A stretch of DNA of 64,000 nucleotides, taken from positions 1 through 64,000 of the forward strand of contig CAKSJG010000012.1 in assembly GCA_934463165.1 (NCBI GenBank), given 5' to 3'. The stretch is from an uncultured Clostridia bacterium. GTDB lineage: Bacteria > Bacillota > Clostridia > UMGS1810. How positions within the stretch are numbered: position 1 is the first letter of the stretch; every line of letters starts with the position of its first letter. The translations under genes and the position numbers were made by a program. Positions 8,335-17,125 of the stretch are shown piece by piece. Below the pieces are notes generated by a model. That model was not told where the DNA came from. It did no database searches and saw only the letters and a program-made list of their open reading frames with translations.

Positions 8335-9678
8335 TCACAATATGTCAATATTCCGATCGATAATTTTTGCCGTGACGTCATATTCGCTGCAGTCAATTAT
8401 CTCTGCGCTGACGATGTCGCCCTCGTTTAATTCATACTCGCTGTATACATACGCGCATCCGTCAACATCGGGCGTGTCAAATGAGCATCTGCCCGTGTAG
8501 CAGAAGTTTTCTTCGTCATAGCCTTCGATTATTATATCAACTGCCGTGCCGATTTTCGCCTTATTAATATCATATGAAACAGCCTGCTGGATATTCATAA
8601 GCTCAGCTCTGCGCCTCTGCTTCGTATCTTCGTCCGTCTGACCGTCAAACTCCGCTGAAGGGGTGCCCTCTTCGGCGGAATATGTGAAAACACCGACCTT
8701 ATCAAGCTTATATTCGCTCAAAAACTTTTTCATGACTTCAAAGTCTTCTTCCGTTTCACCCGGGAAGCCCGTTATCAGCGACGTCCTGATTACTATCCCC
8801 GGAATGCGCCGCCTGAGCTCGTCTATAAGCGCTTCAATCTCTTTTTGGCGGCTTTTTCTGCCCATACGCTTTAATATATTGTCGCTTATGTGCTGAATGG
8901 GCATATCTATATATTTTACAATCTTCGGATTGCTTGCAATTTCATTTATCAGAGCGTCGGTGATATTTTCGGGATAGCAATATTGCAGTCTTATCCACTC
9001 AATACCCTTTATTTCCGAAAGCTTTTCGAGAAGCTCCTCGGGTTTTTCGCCGCTGTCGCGTCCGTAATATGCAGTGTCCTGCGCCACAAGAATAAGCTCC
9101 TTTACGCCGCCCGCCGCCAGTCTTTTCGCTTCCGAAACAATGCTCGAAACCGGTCTTGAACGGTATTTTCCGCGCAGCTTCGGAATGATGCAGTATGTGC
9201 AGAAATTATCGCACCCGTCGGCAATTTTAAGGTATGCGCTGTAAAACGGCGTGCTCTGCATACGCGGAAGATCATAGTCAACCAATTTATCTGCGTCTTC
9301 AACAAAGGCTCCTTTTTTGCCGCCGTTGTAATATTCGTCTATGGCTTCAAATATTTTGGAATACTGCGTTGTACCGAGAATTATATCAACCTCGGGCAGC
9401 TCTTCTTCTATCTGCTTTTTGTAACGCTGAGCAAGACAGCCCGTGACGATTAAAAGCTCGCATTTGTTTTCTTTATATTTCGCCATATCAAGAATGGCGT
9501 CTATGGATTCCTCTTTTGCGGATTCTATGAATGCACAAGTATTTACAACTATTATATCCGCCTCTTCCGGGTCGGGAGTTATATCAAAATTATTGCATGT
9601 GAGTATTCCCAGCATCGTCTCGGTATCCGTAAGATTTTTTGCACATCCGAGAGATACAAAACCTACTTTTTTATTCAT
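8335..9678 (-). CDS. rimO: Ribosomal protein S12 methylthiotransferase RimO
   Basis: Radical-SAM enzyme that methylthiolates a conserved Asp of ribosomal protein S12. The 447 residues comprise a UPF0004 domain with three cysteines (GCAKNLTDTE, NTCAF, VTGCLAQRY), the radical-SAM motif CDNFCTYCIIPKLRG, and a C-terminal TRAM domain. The VSLGCAKN start and the PKLRGKYRSR context are RimO-specific. It overlaps the recX stop by 8 bp, implying translational coupling. Its substrate gene rpsL is also in this window (56307-56720) and has the expected target loop KDLPGVRYH. Confidence 0.95.
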   Translation of the reverse strand: MNKKVGFVSLGCAKNLTDTETMLGILTCNNFDITPDPEEADIIVVNTCAFIESAKEESIDAILDMAKYKENKCELLIVTGCLAQRYKKQIEEELPEVDIILGTTQYSKIFEAIDEYYNGGKKGAFVEDADKLVDYDLPRMQSTPFYSAYLKIADGCDNFCTYCIIPKLRGKYRSRPVSSIVSEAKRLAAGGVKELILVAQDTAYYGRDSGEKPEELLEKLSEIKGIEWIRLQYCYPENITDALINEIASNPKIVKYIDMPIQHISDNILKRMGRKSRQKEIEALIDELRRRIPGIVIRTSLITGFPGETEEDFEVMKKFLSEYKLDKVGVFTYSAEEGTPSAEFDGQTDEDTKQRRRAELMNIQQAVSYDINKAKIGTAVDIIIEGYDEENFCYTGRCSFDTPDVDGCAYVYSEYELNEGDIVSAEIIDCSEYDVTAKIIDRNIDIL

Positions 9679-10300
9679 CCGAAAGCTCCTCTTTTGCCCT
9701 GCATATCGCCGCGTTTATATCTGAAAAATCAAATCCGCGGGACGCAAAATATCTTGTAATTTTTGCCTTTATCTTTATATCGTTCAGATCATATGCGCCG
9801 TAGCGCATTACTATGGCATCGGCAAGCTCGCCGTCATCATAAAGACTGTCGATTTTCTCTGACAGCTCCGATATGATTTCGCTTCCGATACCCTTTTGAC
9901 CGAGCTCGTAAACTATCTTTCTTTTGCCCCAGATTTTTGCCCTGCAATGCTCTAAAAACATTTCGGCATAGTTTGCATCGTCTATATATCCGAAAGATTC
10001 CATCTCTTCAACGGTTCTGTCAGCCGTTATACCGTCATAACCCTTGTCGGCAAGAGCGCTGCGAAGCTCCTTTGCGGAAACAAGCTTTCTCGATATAATA
10101 TCAAATGCTTTTTCGCGCGCTTTGGAATATTCGCACTCTTCAAGGCAGGTGCGAACGTCATCTTCGGTAAGCTCTTTTCCCGTCTTTATGCCGAGGCGGA
10201 GCGCGTCGGCTCCGTCAAGAGAAAATGCGTATTCTCCGTCTAAAAAAATACTTACTCTGTTCTTGTTTTTCTTCTGAACTTCAACACTTGTAACCTTCAT
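9671..10300 (-). CDS. recX: Recombination regulatory protein RecX
   Basis: Modulates RecA by binding its filament. The 209-residue length fits Firmicutes RecX, with tandem three-helix repeats (for example ELRSALADKGYDGITADRTVEEMESFGYIDDANYAEMFLE around residues 77-116). Its ATG overlaps the recA stop by one base (TAATG), so the two are translationally coupled, the classic recA-recX arrangement. The 3' end overlaps rimO. Confidence 0.93.
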   Translation of the reverse strand: MKVTSVEVQKKNKNRVSIFLDGEYAFSLDGADALRLGIKTGKELTEDDVRTCLEECEYSKAREKAFDIISRKLVSAKELRSALADKGYDGITADRTVEEMESFGYIDDANYAEMFLEHCRAKIWGKRKIVYELGQKGIGSEIISELSEKIDSLYDDGELADAIVMRYGAYDLNDIKIKAKITRYFASRGFDFSDINAAICRAKEELSDE

Positions 10301-11412
10301 TATTTATTGTCTTCCGCTTTTTTGCCGCCCGCGTCTTTTACGTCGGCTTCGGTTTTTGCCTTTCTGAGAGCCTCTTTTGCCGCTTTTTCGGAATTGATTT
10401 TCTCCATTACCGCGTTGTATATCATATCGGTAAATTCGGGATTTTTCTTCATGTATTCCTTGGCTTTGTCTCTTCCCTGACCGATGTGCTCTCCGTTATA
10501 TGAATACCATGCTCCGCCTTTTTTGATAATATCGTAAGAAACGGCAATGTCTAATATATCTCCCTCTTTGGAAATACCCTCGCCGAACATTATGTCAAAT
10601 TCCGCTTCTTTAAACGGAGGAGCAAGCTTGTTTTTAACAACCTTTGCCTTTGTGCGGTTACCTATTATGTTAGAGCCGTCCTTTATCGCTTCGATCCTTC
10701 TTATGTCGATTCTGACTGATGAATAAAATTTAAGCGCACGTCCGCCTGTTGTAACCTCCGGGCTGCCGTACATTACGCCGACCTTTTCACGAAGCTGGTT
10801 GATAAATATTGCAACCGTGTTTGACTTATGAATTATGCTTGTGAGCTTTCTGAGAGCCTGCGACATAAGACGGGCATGGAGTCCTACATGTGATTCGCCC
10901 ATAACGCCCGCAATTTCAGCCTTGGGAACAAGCGCCGCAACGGAGTCAACCACGATAACGTCTATTGCCTGGCTTCGCGCAAGAGCCTCGGTTATCTCAA
11001 GAGCCTGTTCTCCGTTATCAGGCTGTGATACGATGAGCCTGTCGATATTTACGCCGAGCTTTTGGGCATAGACGGGGTCAAGCGCATGCTCGGCATCGAT
11101 AAACGCTACCTCACCGCCCTGCTTTTGAGCCTCCGCTATAATATGAAGCGAAACAGTAGTTTTACCGGATGATTCCGGACCGTATATTTCAACTATTCTT
11201 CCTCTGGGAACTCCGCCTACCCCGAGCGCAAGGTCAAGACTGAGAGAGCCGGTCGGTATAACCTCAACCTGCCTTACCGGGGCATTACCCAGACGCATTA
11301 TCGAACCTTCGCCGAAAGCCTTTTCTATTTGAGAAAGGGCAGAATCGATAGCTTCTTCCTTGCTTCCCGCTTTTGAAGGATCAATTTTGATTTTTTCTTT
11401 ATCTTTTGCCAT
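10300..11412 (-). CDS. recA: Recombinase RecA
   Basis: DNA-dependent ATPase for homologous recombination and LexA cleavage. 370 residues with Walker A GPESSGKTT (about residues 74-82), Walker B VIVVDSVAAL, and loops L1/L2 with MSQALRKLT and FINQLREKVGVMYGSPEVTTGG. The C-terminal tail is long and charged (lysine-, glutamate- and aspartate-rich after about residue 340). AGGAAG precedes the ATG. It sits 35 bp downstream of thiI. I saw no convincing SOS box in the short upstream gap, so damage-inducible expression is not evident here. Confidence 0.98.
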   Translation of the reverse strand: MAKDKEKIKIDPSKAGSKEEAIDSALSQIEKAFGEGSIMRLGNAPVRQVEVIPTGSLSLDLALGVGGVPRGRIVEIYGPESSGKTTVSLHIIAEAQKQGGEVAFIDAEHALDPVYAQKLGVNIDRLIVSQPDNGEQALEITEALARSQAIDVIVVDSVAALVPKAEIAGVMGESHVGLHARLMSQALRKLTSIIHKSNTVAIFINQLREKVGVMYGSPEVTTGGRALKFYSSVRIDIRRIEAIKDGSNIIGNRTKAKVVKNKLAPPFKEAEFDIMFGEGISKEGDILDIAVSYDIIKKGGAWYSYNGEHIGQGRDKAKEYMKKNPEFTDMIYNAVMEKINSEKAAKEALRKAKTEADVKDAGGKKAEDNK

Positions 11413-11447
11413 TTTTCATCTTCCTTTCGTAAGCTTATATTTTCATA

Positions 11448-12608
11448 TCAGACCTCAACCGTTTCCGTTCCGTCAACGGCGCGCCTGATGAGTTCATCGG
11501 TGTCAAGTTTGCCCTGTGAAAGCAAAACCTTTTCAAGCTTTGGCTTTGTGGACGGATGGCGCGGCGTGAATACCGTGCAGCAATCTTCATACGGCAGAAT
11601 CGACGTTTCAAAGGCGCCGATTTTTCTCGATATTTCAACAATTTCTTCCTTGTCCATGCCTATGAGCGGTCTGAACACGGGCATTGATACGGCATCGTCA
11701 GTTACGCAAAGAGCGCCCATTGTCTGGCTTGCAACCTGACCTATGCTCTCACCCGTAATGAGTGCGCTGCAACCCCTTTTTTCGGCTATGATCTCAGCAA
11801 TGCGCATCATAAATCTTCTCATAACAAGAGTCATGTGCTCCTCGGGGCACTTGTCTCTTATTTCAAGCTGAATTTCCGTAAACGGCACGATATGGACCTT
11901 CATTTCTCCGGTATAGCCCGAGAGAATTTTTGCAAGGCTGAGCACCTTGTCTTTTGCTCTGTCGCTCGTATACGGATAACTGAAAAAGTGAACCGCCTCG
12001 GTGTATACTCCTCTTTTGGCTATCATATATCCTGCTGCGGGACTGTCTATTCCGCCCGAAAGCAGCAGCATTGCTTTTCCGTTTGAACCCGACGGCATGC
12101 CGCCCGCTCCGGGAATTTTATCAAGATGAACATATGCGGATTCACGTATTTCGACATACACATTCAACTCCGGATTTTTAACGTCAACGCTCAAATTCGG
12201 AAATTCCTCCAAAATTCTGCCGCCGATTTGCTCGCATATTTCGGGTGATTTCATAAAAAATTTTTTGTCCGATCTTTTTGCAATGACTTTAAAGGTTGAA
12301 GCAGAGGAAAGCTCGGGTGAAAAATTATCTTTAATACATTCAAAAATCGCATCCGAATTTTTTTCGGTTTCGTATGATACCACAATAGACACAACGCCGA
12401 ACACTTTTTTCAGTTTTTCAATCACGGAATCCGTATACACATCGTCATCGGGCTCAATATATATCGTTGCCTGTGACGTGTGTATTTTGAAATTACCCTC
12501 GTCGGATATGGCTTTTTTTATGTTTTTAACAAGCATACCTTCAAAAAAAGGACGGTTAAGCCCCTTGAGGATTATTTCTCCGTAACGCACAAGTATAACC
12601 TTTTTCAT
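11448..12608 (-). CDS. thiI: tRNA 4-thiouridine sulfurtransferase ThiI
   Basis: Activates U8 of tRNA with ATP and inserts sulfur; may also supply sulfur for thiazole synthesis. 386 residues: N-terminal ferredoxin-like and THUMP domains (about 1-165), then a PP-loop ATPase domain with LLSGGIDSPAAGYM and the motif ALITGESIGQVASQT. There is no C-terminal rhodanese domain, as in the shorter Bacillus-type ThiI, which relies on a dedicated desulfurase; that enzyme is encoded immediately upstream. The ATG at 12608 is chosen because GGAGA precedes it and the product starts MKKVILVRYGEI; an open frame extends 9 codons further. Confidence 0.95.
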   Translation of the reverse strand: MKKVILVRYGEIILKGLNRPFFEGMLVKNIKKAISDEGNFKIHTSQATIYIEPDDDVYTDSVIEKLKKVFGVVSIVVSYETEKNSDAIFECIKDNFSPELSSASTFKVIAKRSDKKFFMKSPEICEQIGGRILEEFPNLSVDVKNPELNVYVEIRESAYVHLDKIPGAGGMPSGSNGKAMLLLSGGIDSPAAGYMIAKRGVYTEAVHFFSYPYTSDRAKDKVLSLAKILSGYTGEMKVHIVPFTEIQLEIRDKCPEEHMTLVMRRFMMRIAEIIAEKRGCSALITGESIGQVASQTMGALCVTDDAVSMPVFRPLIGMDKEEIVEISRKIGAFETSILPYEDCCTVFTPRHPSTKPKLEKVLLSQGKLDTDELIRRAVDGTETVEV

Positions 12609-12663
12609 ATTTATCTCCAATCCGCCGCGGTGCAAAGAAAAAACGCAAACGCGGCAAACACCG

Positions 12664-13806
12664 TTATCTCATTATTTTTCTGAGCTTCGGAATTTCTTCT
12701 TTTAAAATTTCGCAGACTCTGTCAATTTCTTCCTCCGTGTTAAATACCGAAAGGGAAAAACGCACGGCGCTGTCGGCTTCGTTATCCTTAAGCCCCATTT
12801 CTCTAAGGACATAGCTGAACTTGCTCTTTTTTGAGTTACACGCCGACCCCGACGATACATACACCGAATAAGATTCCAGAACATGGAGCAAAACCTCTGA
12901 CTTGACCCCCGGGAAGGATACGTTTAAAATCGAGCACACGGAGTTTTCGGGAGTGTTTATAACCACATTGTCAATTTCTGAAACAAGCCCGGCGCGGAGC
13001 CTGTTTTTTAATCCCGTGATCTTTTCCGCATCGGCTTCCATATTTTTAAATTTAATTTCGGCAGCCTTTGCAAATCCCGCAATTCCGGCAAGGTTTTCCG
13101 TCCCGGAGCGGATGTTTTTTTCCTGATGTCCGCCGAATATCACCGGTGATATTTTCAGCGAATTTTTTATATACAGCGCACCGACGCCGTTCGGCCCGTG
13201 AATTTTGTGTGATGATATGCTGAGCATGTCGATCCGTGATCTTTTGGGGTTGATATTTATCTTTCCGTATGCCTGAACGGCGTCAACATGAAGCGCACAT
13301 TTTGAGCTTTTTTTGCATGACGCAATCTCCTCTACCGGGAAAATTGCTCCGTTTTCGTTATTGACATACATAAAGCTCATAAGAATCGTATCGTCATTTA
13401 CCGCCGATTTCAGCTCATCAATATTCGGGAATCCGTTTGAATCGACGCCGATATGCACAACGTCAAACCCGTCCGATTCAAGCTTTTTAAACGGTTCAAG
13501 AACGGCGGCATGCTCCGTTTTCTGCGTAATGACCCTCATTCCGCTGCGTCTGTTTGCATAGGCATAACCCAGAACGGCGATGTTGTCGCTCTCCGTTCCG
13601 CCGGATGTAAAATACAAGTCATGCGGATCTGCCGAAAGCGTTTTTGCCACTGTTTCGCGGCACTGCGTAAGAAGATCTTCCGCCTGTTTGCCGAGCCTGT
13701 GTAATGACGACGGATTGCCGTAAGTATTCATCATTGTATTGTAAACAGCGTCGGCAGCTTCCTTATACGGTTTTGTAGTCGCGCTGTTATCCATGTATAT
13801 TTCCAT
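12664..13806 (-). CDS. Cysteine desulfurase (NifS/IscS family)
   Basis: PLP enzyme that removes sulfur from cysteine. 380 residues starting MEIYMDNSATTKP. The PLP lysine is in SISSHKIHGPNGVGALY, and the persulfide-forming cysteine loop is SSGSACNSKKSKFSYVL. The ATG at 13806 has GGAGG 6 nt upstream. It lies 55 bp upstream of thiI, matching the Firmicutes pairing in which a dedicated desulfurase (NifZ type) feeds ThiI for 4-thiouridine. No iscU is adjacent, so a role in tRNA thiolation is more likely than general Fe-S assembly. Confidence 0.93.
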   Translation of the reverse strand: MEIYMDNSATTKPYKEAADAVYNTMMNTYGNPSSLHRLGKQAEDLLTQCRETVAKTLSADPHDLYFTSGGTESDNIAVLGYAYANRRSGMRVITQKTEHAAVLEPFKKLESDGFDVVHIGVDSNGFPNIDELKSAVNDDTILMSFMYVNNENGAIFPVEEIASCKKSSKCALHVDAVQAYGKININPKRSRIDMLSISSHKIHGPNGVGALYIKNSLKISPVIFGGHQEKNIRSGTENLAGIAGFAKAAEIKFKNMEADAEKITGLKNRLRAGLVSEIDNVVINTPENSVCSILNVSFPGVKSEVLLHVLESYSVYVSSGSACNSKKSKFSYVLREMGLKDNEADSAVRFSLSVFNTEEEIDRVCEILKEEIPKLRKIMR

Positions 13807-13867
13807 TTTTCCTCCGTTATATAAGAATGTGCGTTGATATACAAACATTTTGGCAAGCTTATCATCT

Positions 13868-13925
13868 GTGGGCATCGCGGTATTTTCGGGCAGATACTAT
13901 CTGCCCCTACGCGGTCATTAACAGT
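13868..13925. repeat. Family-C repeat (GGGCAGATA / TATCTGCCC hairpin)
   Basis: Hairpin GGGCAGATACTATCTGCCC followed by CTACGCGGTCATT. Related copies lie at 21911-21960 and 60595-60680. It belongs to a 626-bp gene-free stretch (13807-14432) that otherwise holds two family-B elements and a terminator. Confidence 0.6.
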
Positions 13926-13987
13926 CATTTTTTCTTGCGATGAATTCATGAATAAGCAAATACAGCTGACAGATAAACTTCCTATAA

Positions 13988-14081
13988 GGTTACGGGTGTA
14001 TGTATTTTTTTAACCAAGCGAGTTTCAGCGCGGCAGCGCTGTGTTTGAGCGGCTTAAAATAAAATACATATACCCGTAACC
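13988..14081. repeat. Family-B inverted-repeat element, copy 1
   Basis: A 94-bp element with terminal inverted repeats GGTTACGGGT...ACCCGTAACC that extend inward through TATGTATTTT / AAAATACATA. The core contains AGCGCT and TTTGAGCGGCTTAAAATAAAA. No ORF. Same family as copies at 14244, 40924 and 60418. Confidence 0.8.
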
Positions 14082-14243
14082 GATACGAATTTCAATTTTT
14101 TGCACGTGCTTAAACATAATTTAACTTATATATTGTAACACAAATATAATTATTTTTCAAGGTTTAGAACTCAAAAAATTTTATTCATTTATAATAAAAT
14201 GTGTGTATAATCAAATATAACCGATTGATATACGATTTATTGA

Positions 14244-14337
14244 GGTTACGGGTGTATTTATTTTTTTAACAAAGCGAGTTTCAGCGCTTTTGCGCTGTGT
14301 TTGAGCGGCTTAAAATAAAATACATACACCTGTAACC
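14244..14337. repeat. Family-B inverted-repeat element, copy 2
   Basis: Same orientation, length and core as copy 1 about 160 bp away; starts GGTTACGGGTGTAT and ends ACACCTGTAACC. Both copies are followed by GATACG(G)AATTT, so the conserved unit extends past the palindrome. Confidence 0.8.
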
Positions 14338-14385
14338 GATACGGAATTTTCGATAATATAAATTTAGAATGTTATGAAAATAAAA

Positions 14386-14425
14386 CACGGCGCAAAATAC
14401 ATGTCATAAAGTATTTTGCGCCGTG
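14386..14425 (-). terminator. Terminator of the Asp-box protein gene
   Basis: A perfect 15-bp stem (14386-14400 with 14411-14425) followed by a T-rich tail on the minus strand, directly after the stop at 14433. Confidence 0.85.
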
Positions 14426-14432
14426 CTGCGCT

Positions 14433-16193
14433 TTATTTTGATTCAAAATCAATTCTTTCGATATATGCTCCCTCATAATCCTCTTCCGTTGCGGCAGATT
14501 GCATATGAAGATACGACAAACCGTTCGGATGAGCTCCGCCGAGATTTTTTTCAATCGAAAAATAATCACCGCACGAAATTACCGCCTTGTTATTATCACA
14601 GTCAAATTCAATCGTAAAATCCGAAAAGACTTCGCCGTGCGGCTGCATATCTCTGCGGATAACAATGCTCATATCGGCAAAATATTCCGCGGTATCGTCG
14701 CCTGGGTTCATCCAATAATCAAGCAAAGACACACGCAGACCCTTGCCGGGGATATATGCTCTCAGGCTCAGCATTCCTCTTTTTGCCGACGGAAAGTTCC
14801 AGACGGCGCCTCCTATGCCGGACGTTAAAATATCATCGCCATCGCGGCGTATGAACAGCGCCTCTTTTCTTTCATCTTCGGGGTTCGGAAGAAGAAATGA
14901 GCAATTGGTTCTGTTATATGCGCAATGCCCCGAATATTTATTCGGATCATCGGGAGTTGACGGGTTCTCACCGATAATGCCTTTTACGTAAGTATGAACG
15001 GTAAGCGAACTCAACCCGTGAATAAAATCCTCGTGCCGCTCGCGTTCATAAAGCCAGCGGATATCGAAGATATATATGCCGCAGCATACGGGATGCTGTC
15101 CGTTTACAAAAAGAATTTTGTTATTCGGCAGCTCCAGCACCTCAAACTGATGAACGCTTTTATCCCGACACATCTCCGGGCCGCCGACCGATCGAAAATC
15201 CGCGGAGTTTCTTAATGGGTTAAGCCGAAGCTCGCGAAAACCGATCCATGTTTTGCCGTCATCCTCACTTATTGCACAATGGCATACATCGCGGTTTGTA
15301 AACACATCTTCCCATACTCCGTCGGCACCGTCAAGCTCGGGAAGAGGTTTTGTATTGCACCAGAAAAACAGAAGCCTGCCGTCGGATAATTTTTTTAAAA
15401 CCGGCATGGTAGCGGTTGAATGAAACGGTGACGGTGTAAATTCACTCCACGTCTCGCCGCCGTCATATGATTTTGACATAAAATGAAAATCACACGCCGT
15501 GCGCGTAATCATAAGAAGCGTTCCGTCACATAGTTCGGCTAAAGTCTGTTCCCTGTTATTTTGCTGCCAGCGATACCCCTTATGCGGCCATTTGCTTTCT
15601 GCAAACGGAGCCGCACCTGGATGAGTTTCCCGCCATGTTTCGCCGCCGTCATCCGAATAAAAAAGAACGGGGAAATATGCGGACGGATGAAGCTCGGGGC
15701 GCATTTCCTGAGCAGATACAATTATTCTGTTTCTTTTTTTCAGCACAAAGGGCTGCTTTAAATCGACATAGGTTTTTTCGGACAAAACAATTTTGCGTAC
15801 GTTTTCATCATCGGGGTCATCTCCGATATAAACGCATGTCAAACTGTCTTCTCCCTCGGTGTTTTGACGCGTACCCATATATTTATCCGTAAAAGGAATA
15901 TATACGGAAGCTCCGAGAGAATTTTTCGGTTTCATATGTTTTTTCCACGATATTCCGCAATCGTCCGACTCAACATAAAACATTTCGTAATTCGTATCAT
16001 AAACACTCTTTTTATTATACGGAGAATAAAAACGGATGCGTCCGTCTCTTGTGACGCAAAGGCCGCTCCATGCCGCCTCAAGTCCGCCGCCGTATACCTT
16101 TGTCGGCTCATAGATATCATTCAGAAAGCGCTTTGACTCTTCATCAAGGCGCGCATTTAACAATTTTACATTATCATACACAGGCTTCACCAC
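14433..16193 (-). CDS. Asp-box (BNR) protein, sialidase-like
   Basis: 586 residues with repeated Asp boxes of the S-x-D-x-G-x-T/S-W type: SDDCGISW, SDDGGETW, SYDGGETW and SEDDGKTW. This indicates a six-bladed beta-propeller of the sialidase/neuraminidase superfamily for about the first 400 residues; the C-terminal 180 residues look like a beta-sandwich. There is no signal peptide, so it is predicted cytoplasmic and would act on imported oligosaccharides. The sialidase catalytic Arg triad cannot be confirmed by eye, so the substrate is open. It starts with GTG at 16193 only about 14 nt after the predicted transcription start, with no Shine-Dalgarno site, which is unusual in this window. Confidence 0.7.
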   Translation of the reverse strand: MVKPVYDNVKLLNARLDEESKRFLNDIYEPTKVYGGGLEAAWSGLCVTRDGRIRFYSPYNKKSVYDTNYEMFYVESDDCGISWKKHMKPKNSLGASVYIPFTDKYMGTRQNTEGEDSLTCVYIGDDPDDENVRKIVLSEKTYVDLKQPFVLKKRNRIIVSAQEMRPELHPSAYFPVLFYSDDGGETWRETHPGAAPFAESKWPHKGYRWQQNNREQTLAELCDGTLLMITRTACDFHFMSKSYDGGETWSEFTPSPFHSTATMPVLKKLSDGRLLFFWCNTKPLPELDGADGVWEDVFTNRDVCHCAISEDDGKTWIGFRELRLNPLRNSADFRSVGGPEMCRDKSVHQFEVLELPNNKILFVNGQHPVCCGIYIFDIRWLYERERHEDFIHGLSSLTVHTYVKGIIGENPSTPDDPNKYSGHCAYNRTNCSFLLPNPEDERKEALFIRRDGDDILTSGIGGAVWNFPSAKRGMLSLRAYIPGKGLRVSLLDYWMNPGDDTAEYFADMSIVIRRDMQPHGEVFSDFTIEFDCDNNKAVISCGDYFSIEKNLGGAHPNGLSYLHMQSAATEEDYEGAYIERIDFESK

Positions 16194-16213
16194 ATTTAAT
16201 ATATTATATGTAA

Positions 16214-16242
16214 ATTATAATTTTTAAAAGCGAAGCTGTCAA
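16214..16242 (-). promoter_or_regulatory. Consensus sigma-A promoter of the Asp-box gene
   Basis: Minus strand TTGACA (16237-16242) and TATAAT (16214-16219), 17-bp spacer. Predicted start near 16207, about 14 nt from the GTG start codon. Confidence 0.85.
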
Positions 16243-16373
16243 TAAACATAAGCGACTTTTCAAGACAAAAAAAGACCTTTAAATATCATAATTTAAAAAT
16301 ATAGGTTGCAATTTATAAAATTATGTGATACAATTATTATGCTAAATTATTATACTTAAAATAAAATAGAATT

Positions 16374-16451
16374 AATATGTTTTTTTATATGGGATACGCT
16401 AATATAGCAAAAGCGTATGCTCCGTCTTTATATCCGTATAAAAAACATATT
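16374..16451. repeat. Long imperfect inverted repeat
   Basis: The outer arms AATATGTTTTTT / AAAAAACATATT pair almost perfectly, continue as ATA..GGATA / TATCC.TAT, and enclose an inner hairpin ATACGCT / AGCGTAT. The right arm overlaps the promoter of the following RNA. It may be a mobile-element relic or a regulatory cruciform; I do not recognise it. Confidence 0.5.
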
Positions 16452-16453
16452 GG

Positions 16454-16533
16454 TATAATAGTTTAGCGACCCTTAGTCGGAGACTGTACGTTTTTCGTGC
16501 GTGACTCTTAAATTTAAGGGTCGCGCATTTTTT
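16454..16533 (+). ncRNA. Possible small RNA or attenuator leader
   Basis: An extended -10 (TGGTATAAT, -10 hexamer at 16454-16459) is followed by a long composite hairpin: outer stem GCGACCCTTA (16466-16475) / TAAGGGTCGC (16515-16524), inner pairs GAG/CTC and GTACG/CGTGC around T5, then T6 (16528-16533). A transcript would be about 70 nt and end before the small ORF at 16556, so it is either a stand-alone RNA or an attenuator for that ORF. It matches no riboswitch class I can recall. Confidence 0.45.
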
Positions 16534-16555
16534 ATAAATAAAGGAGTTGCATATA

Positions 16556-16738
16556 ATGGACAATTATGACAAAATAATTATGCAAAAGTTATCAAGAAAA
16601 CCAAAAAGAATAATGATGCTGACATGTTACAAGAATAATGAAATTGCAAAATGTGTCATTTTGGAAAGAGGTTTTGATCTGGTTAGCTTAACAGGCGATT
16701 TTGATAAAGTTGAAATTTTTGAGCGCGATGATATATGA
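16556..16738 (+). CDS. Small hypothetical protein
   Basis: 60 residues, starting MDNYDKIIMQKLSRKPKR and ending GDFDKVEIFERDDI. AAGGAG lies 9 nt before the ATG. It has no signal peptide or membrane segment, is basic at the N-terminus and acidic at the C-terminus. I do not recognise the family. The good ribosome-binding site and the structured leader argue that it is translated; the short length keeps confidence moderate. Confidence 0.5.
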   Translation: MDNYDKIIMQKLSRKPKRIMMLTCYKNNEIAKCVILERGFDLVSLTGDFDKVEIFERDDI

Positions 16739-16837
16739 AAACAATGGACATAATGTGATTTTTGATGTATAATATTTTATATCTATATTTAGGTGATTGT
16801 AAAATAAAAAGACATAAAATGCGGATAAATTTTTGCG

Positions 16838-16989
16838 GAACGCTGTGGTCAGCGTTCCCTACAAATAAATTGATAGGTACAGTTCCTATTAATTGTATTT
16901 GTTTAAACAAAATTCACCAATATGATTCCAATTATTAAATTACGAATATTTAATAATGACTACGTAGGCAGCGGTGCCCACACCGTTCC
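16838..16989. repeat. Family-A element, full copy 1 (MITE/BIME-like)
   Basis: A 152-bp element bounded by inverted hairpin ends: GGAACGCTG-TGGT-CAGCGTTCC at the left, and CGGTG-CCCA-CACCG then TTCC at the right. The interior is AT-rich with TTTGTTTAAACAAAATT. The left stem carries a paired G-to-C / C-to-G change relative to other copies, so pairing is conserved. The 16739-17125 interval has no gene. Confidence 0.75.
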
Positions 16990-17125
16990 GATGAAAAATA
17001 AACATTTTCATCTGTTTACGGAAGAAAATGTAAATAAAATAATATCGCAGAATGTGCTTTAAATCAGATATTTTGTAATTTTACAATTAACTAATTTTAT
17101 ATCAATATTATATCGGAGATACAAT

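Noticed and set aside
12300..12683. Plus-strand ORFs over thiI and similar shadow ORFs over most genes
   Set aside because: They lie antisense to genes with clear family motifs, lack ribosome-binding sites, and have composition typical of reverse-frame reading.
13731..13949. 72-codon minus-strand ORF overlapping the desulfurase start
   Set aside because: Overlaps the real gene in another frame, has no ribosome-binding site and runs into a repeat.
13988..14337. CRISPR array from the two similar 94-bp repeats
   Set aside because: Only two units, each a palindrome too long for a CRISPR repeat, and further copies are dispersed over the window.
16454..16533. Riboswitch
   Set aside because: The structure is one long terminator-like hairpin with no conserved multi-branch core of any class I know, and the next ORF is an unknown small protein.
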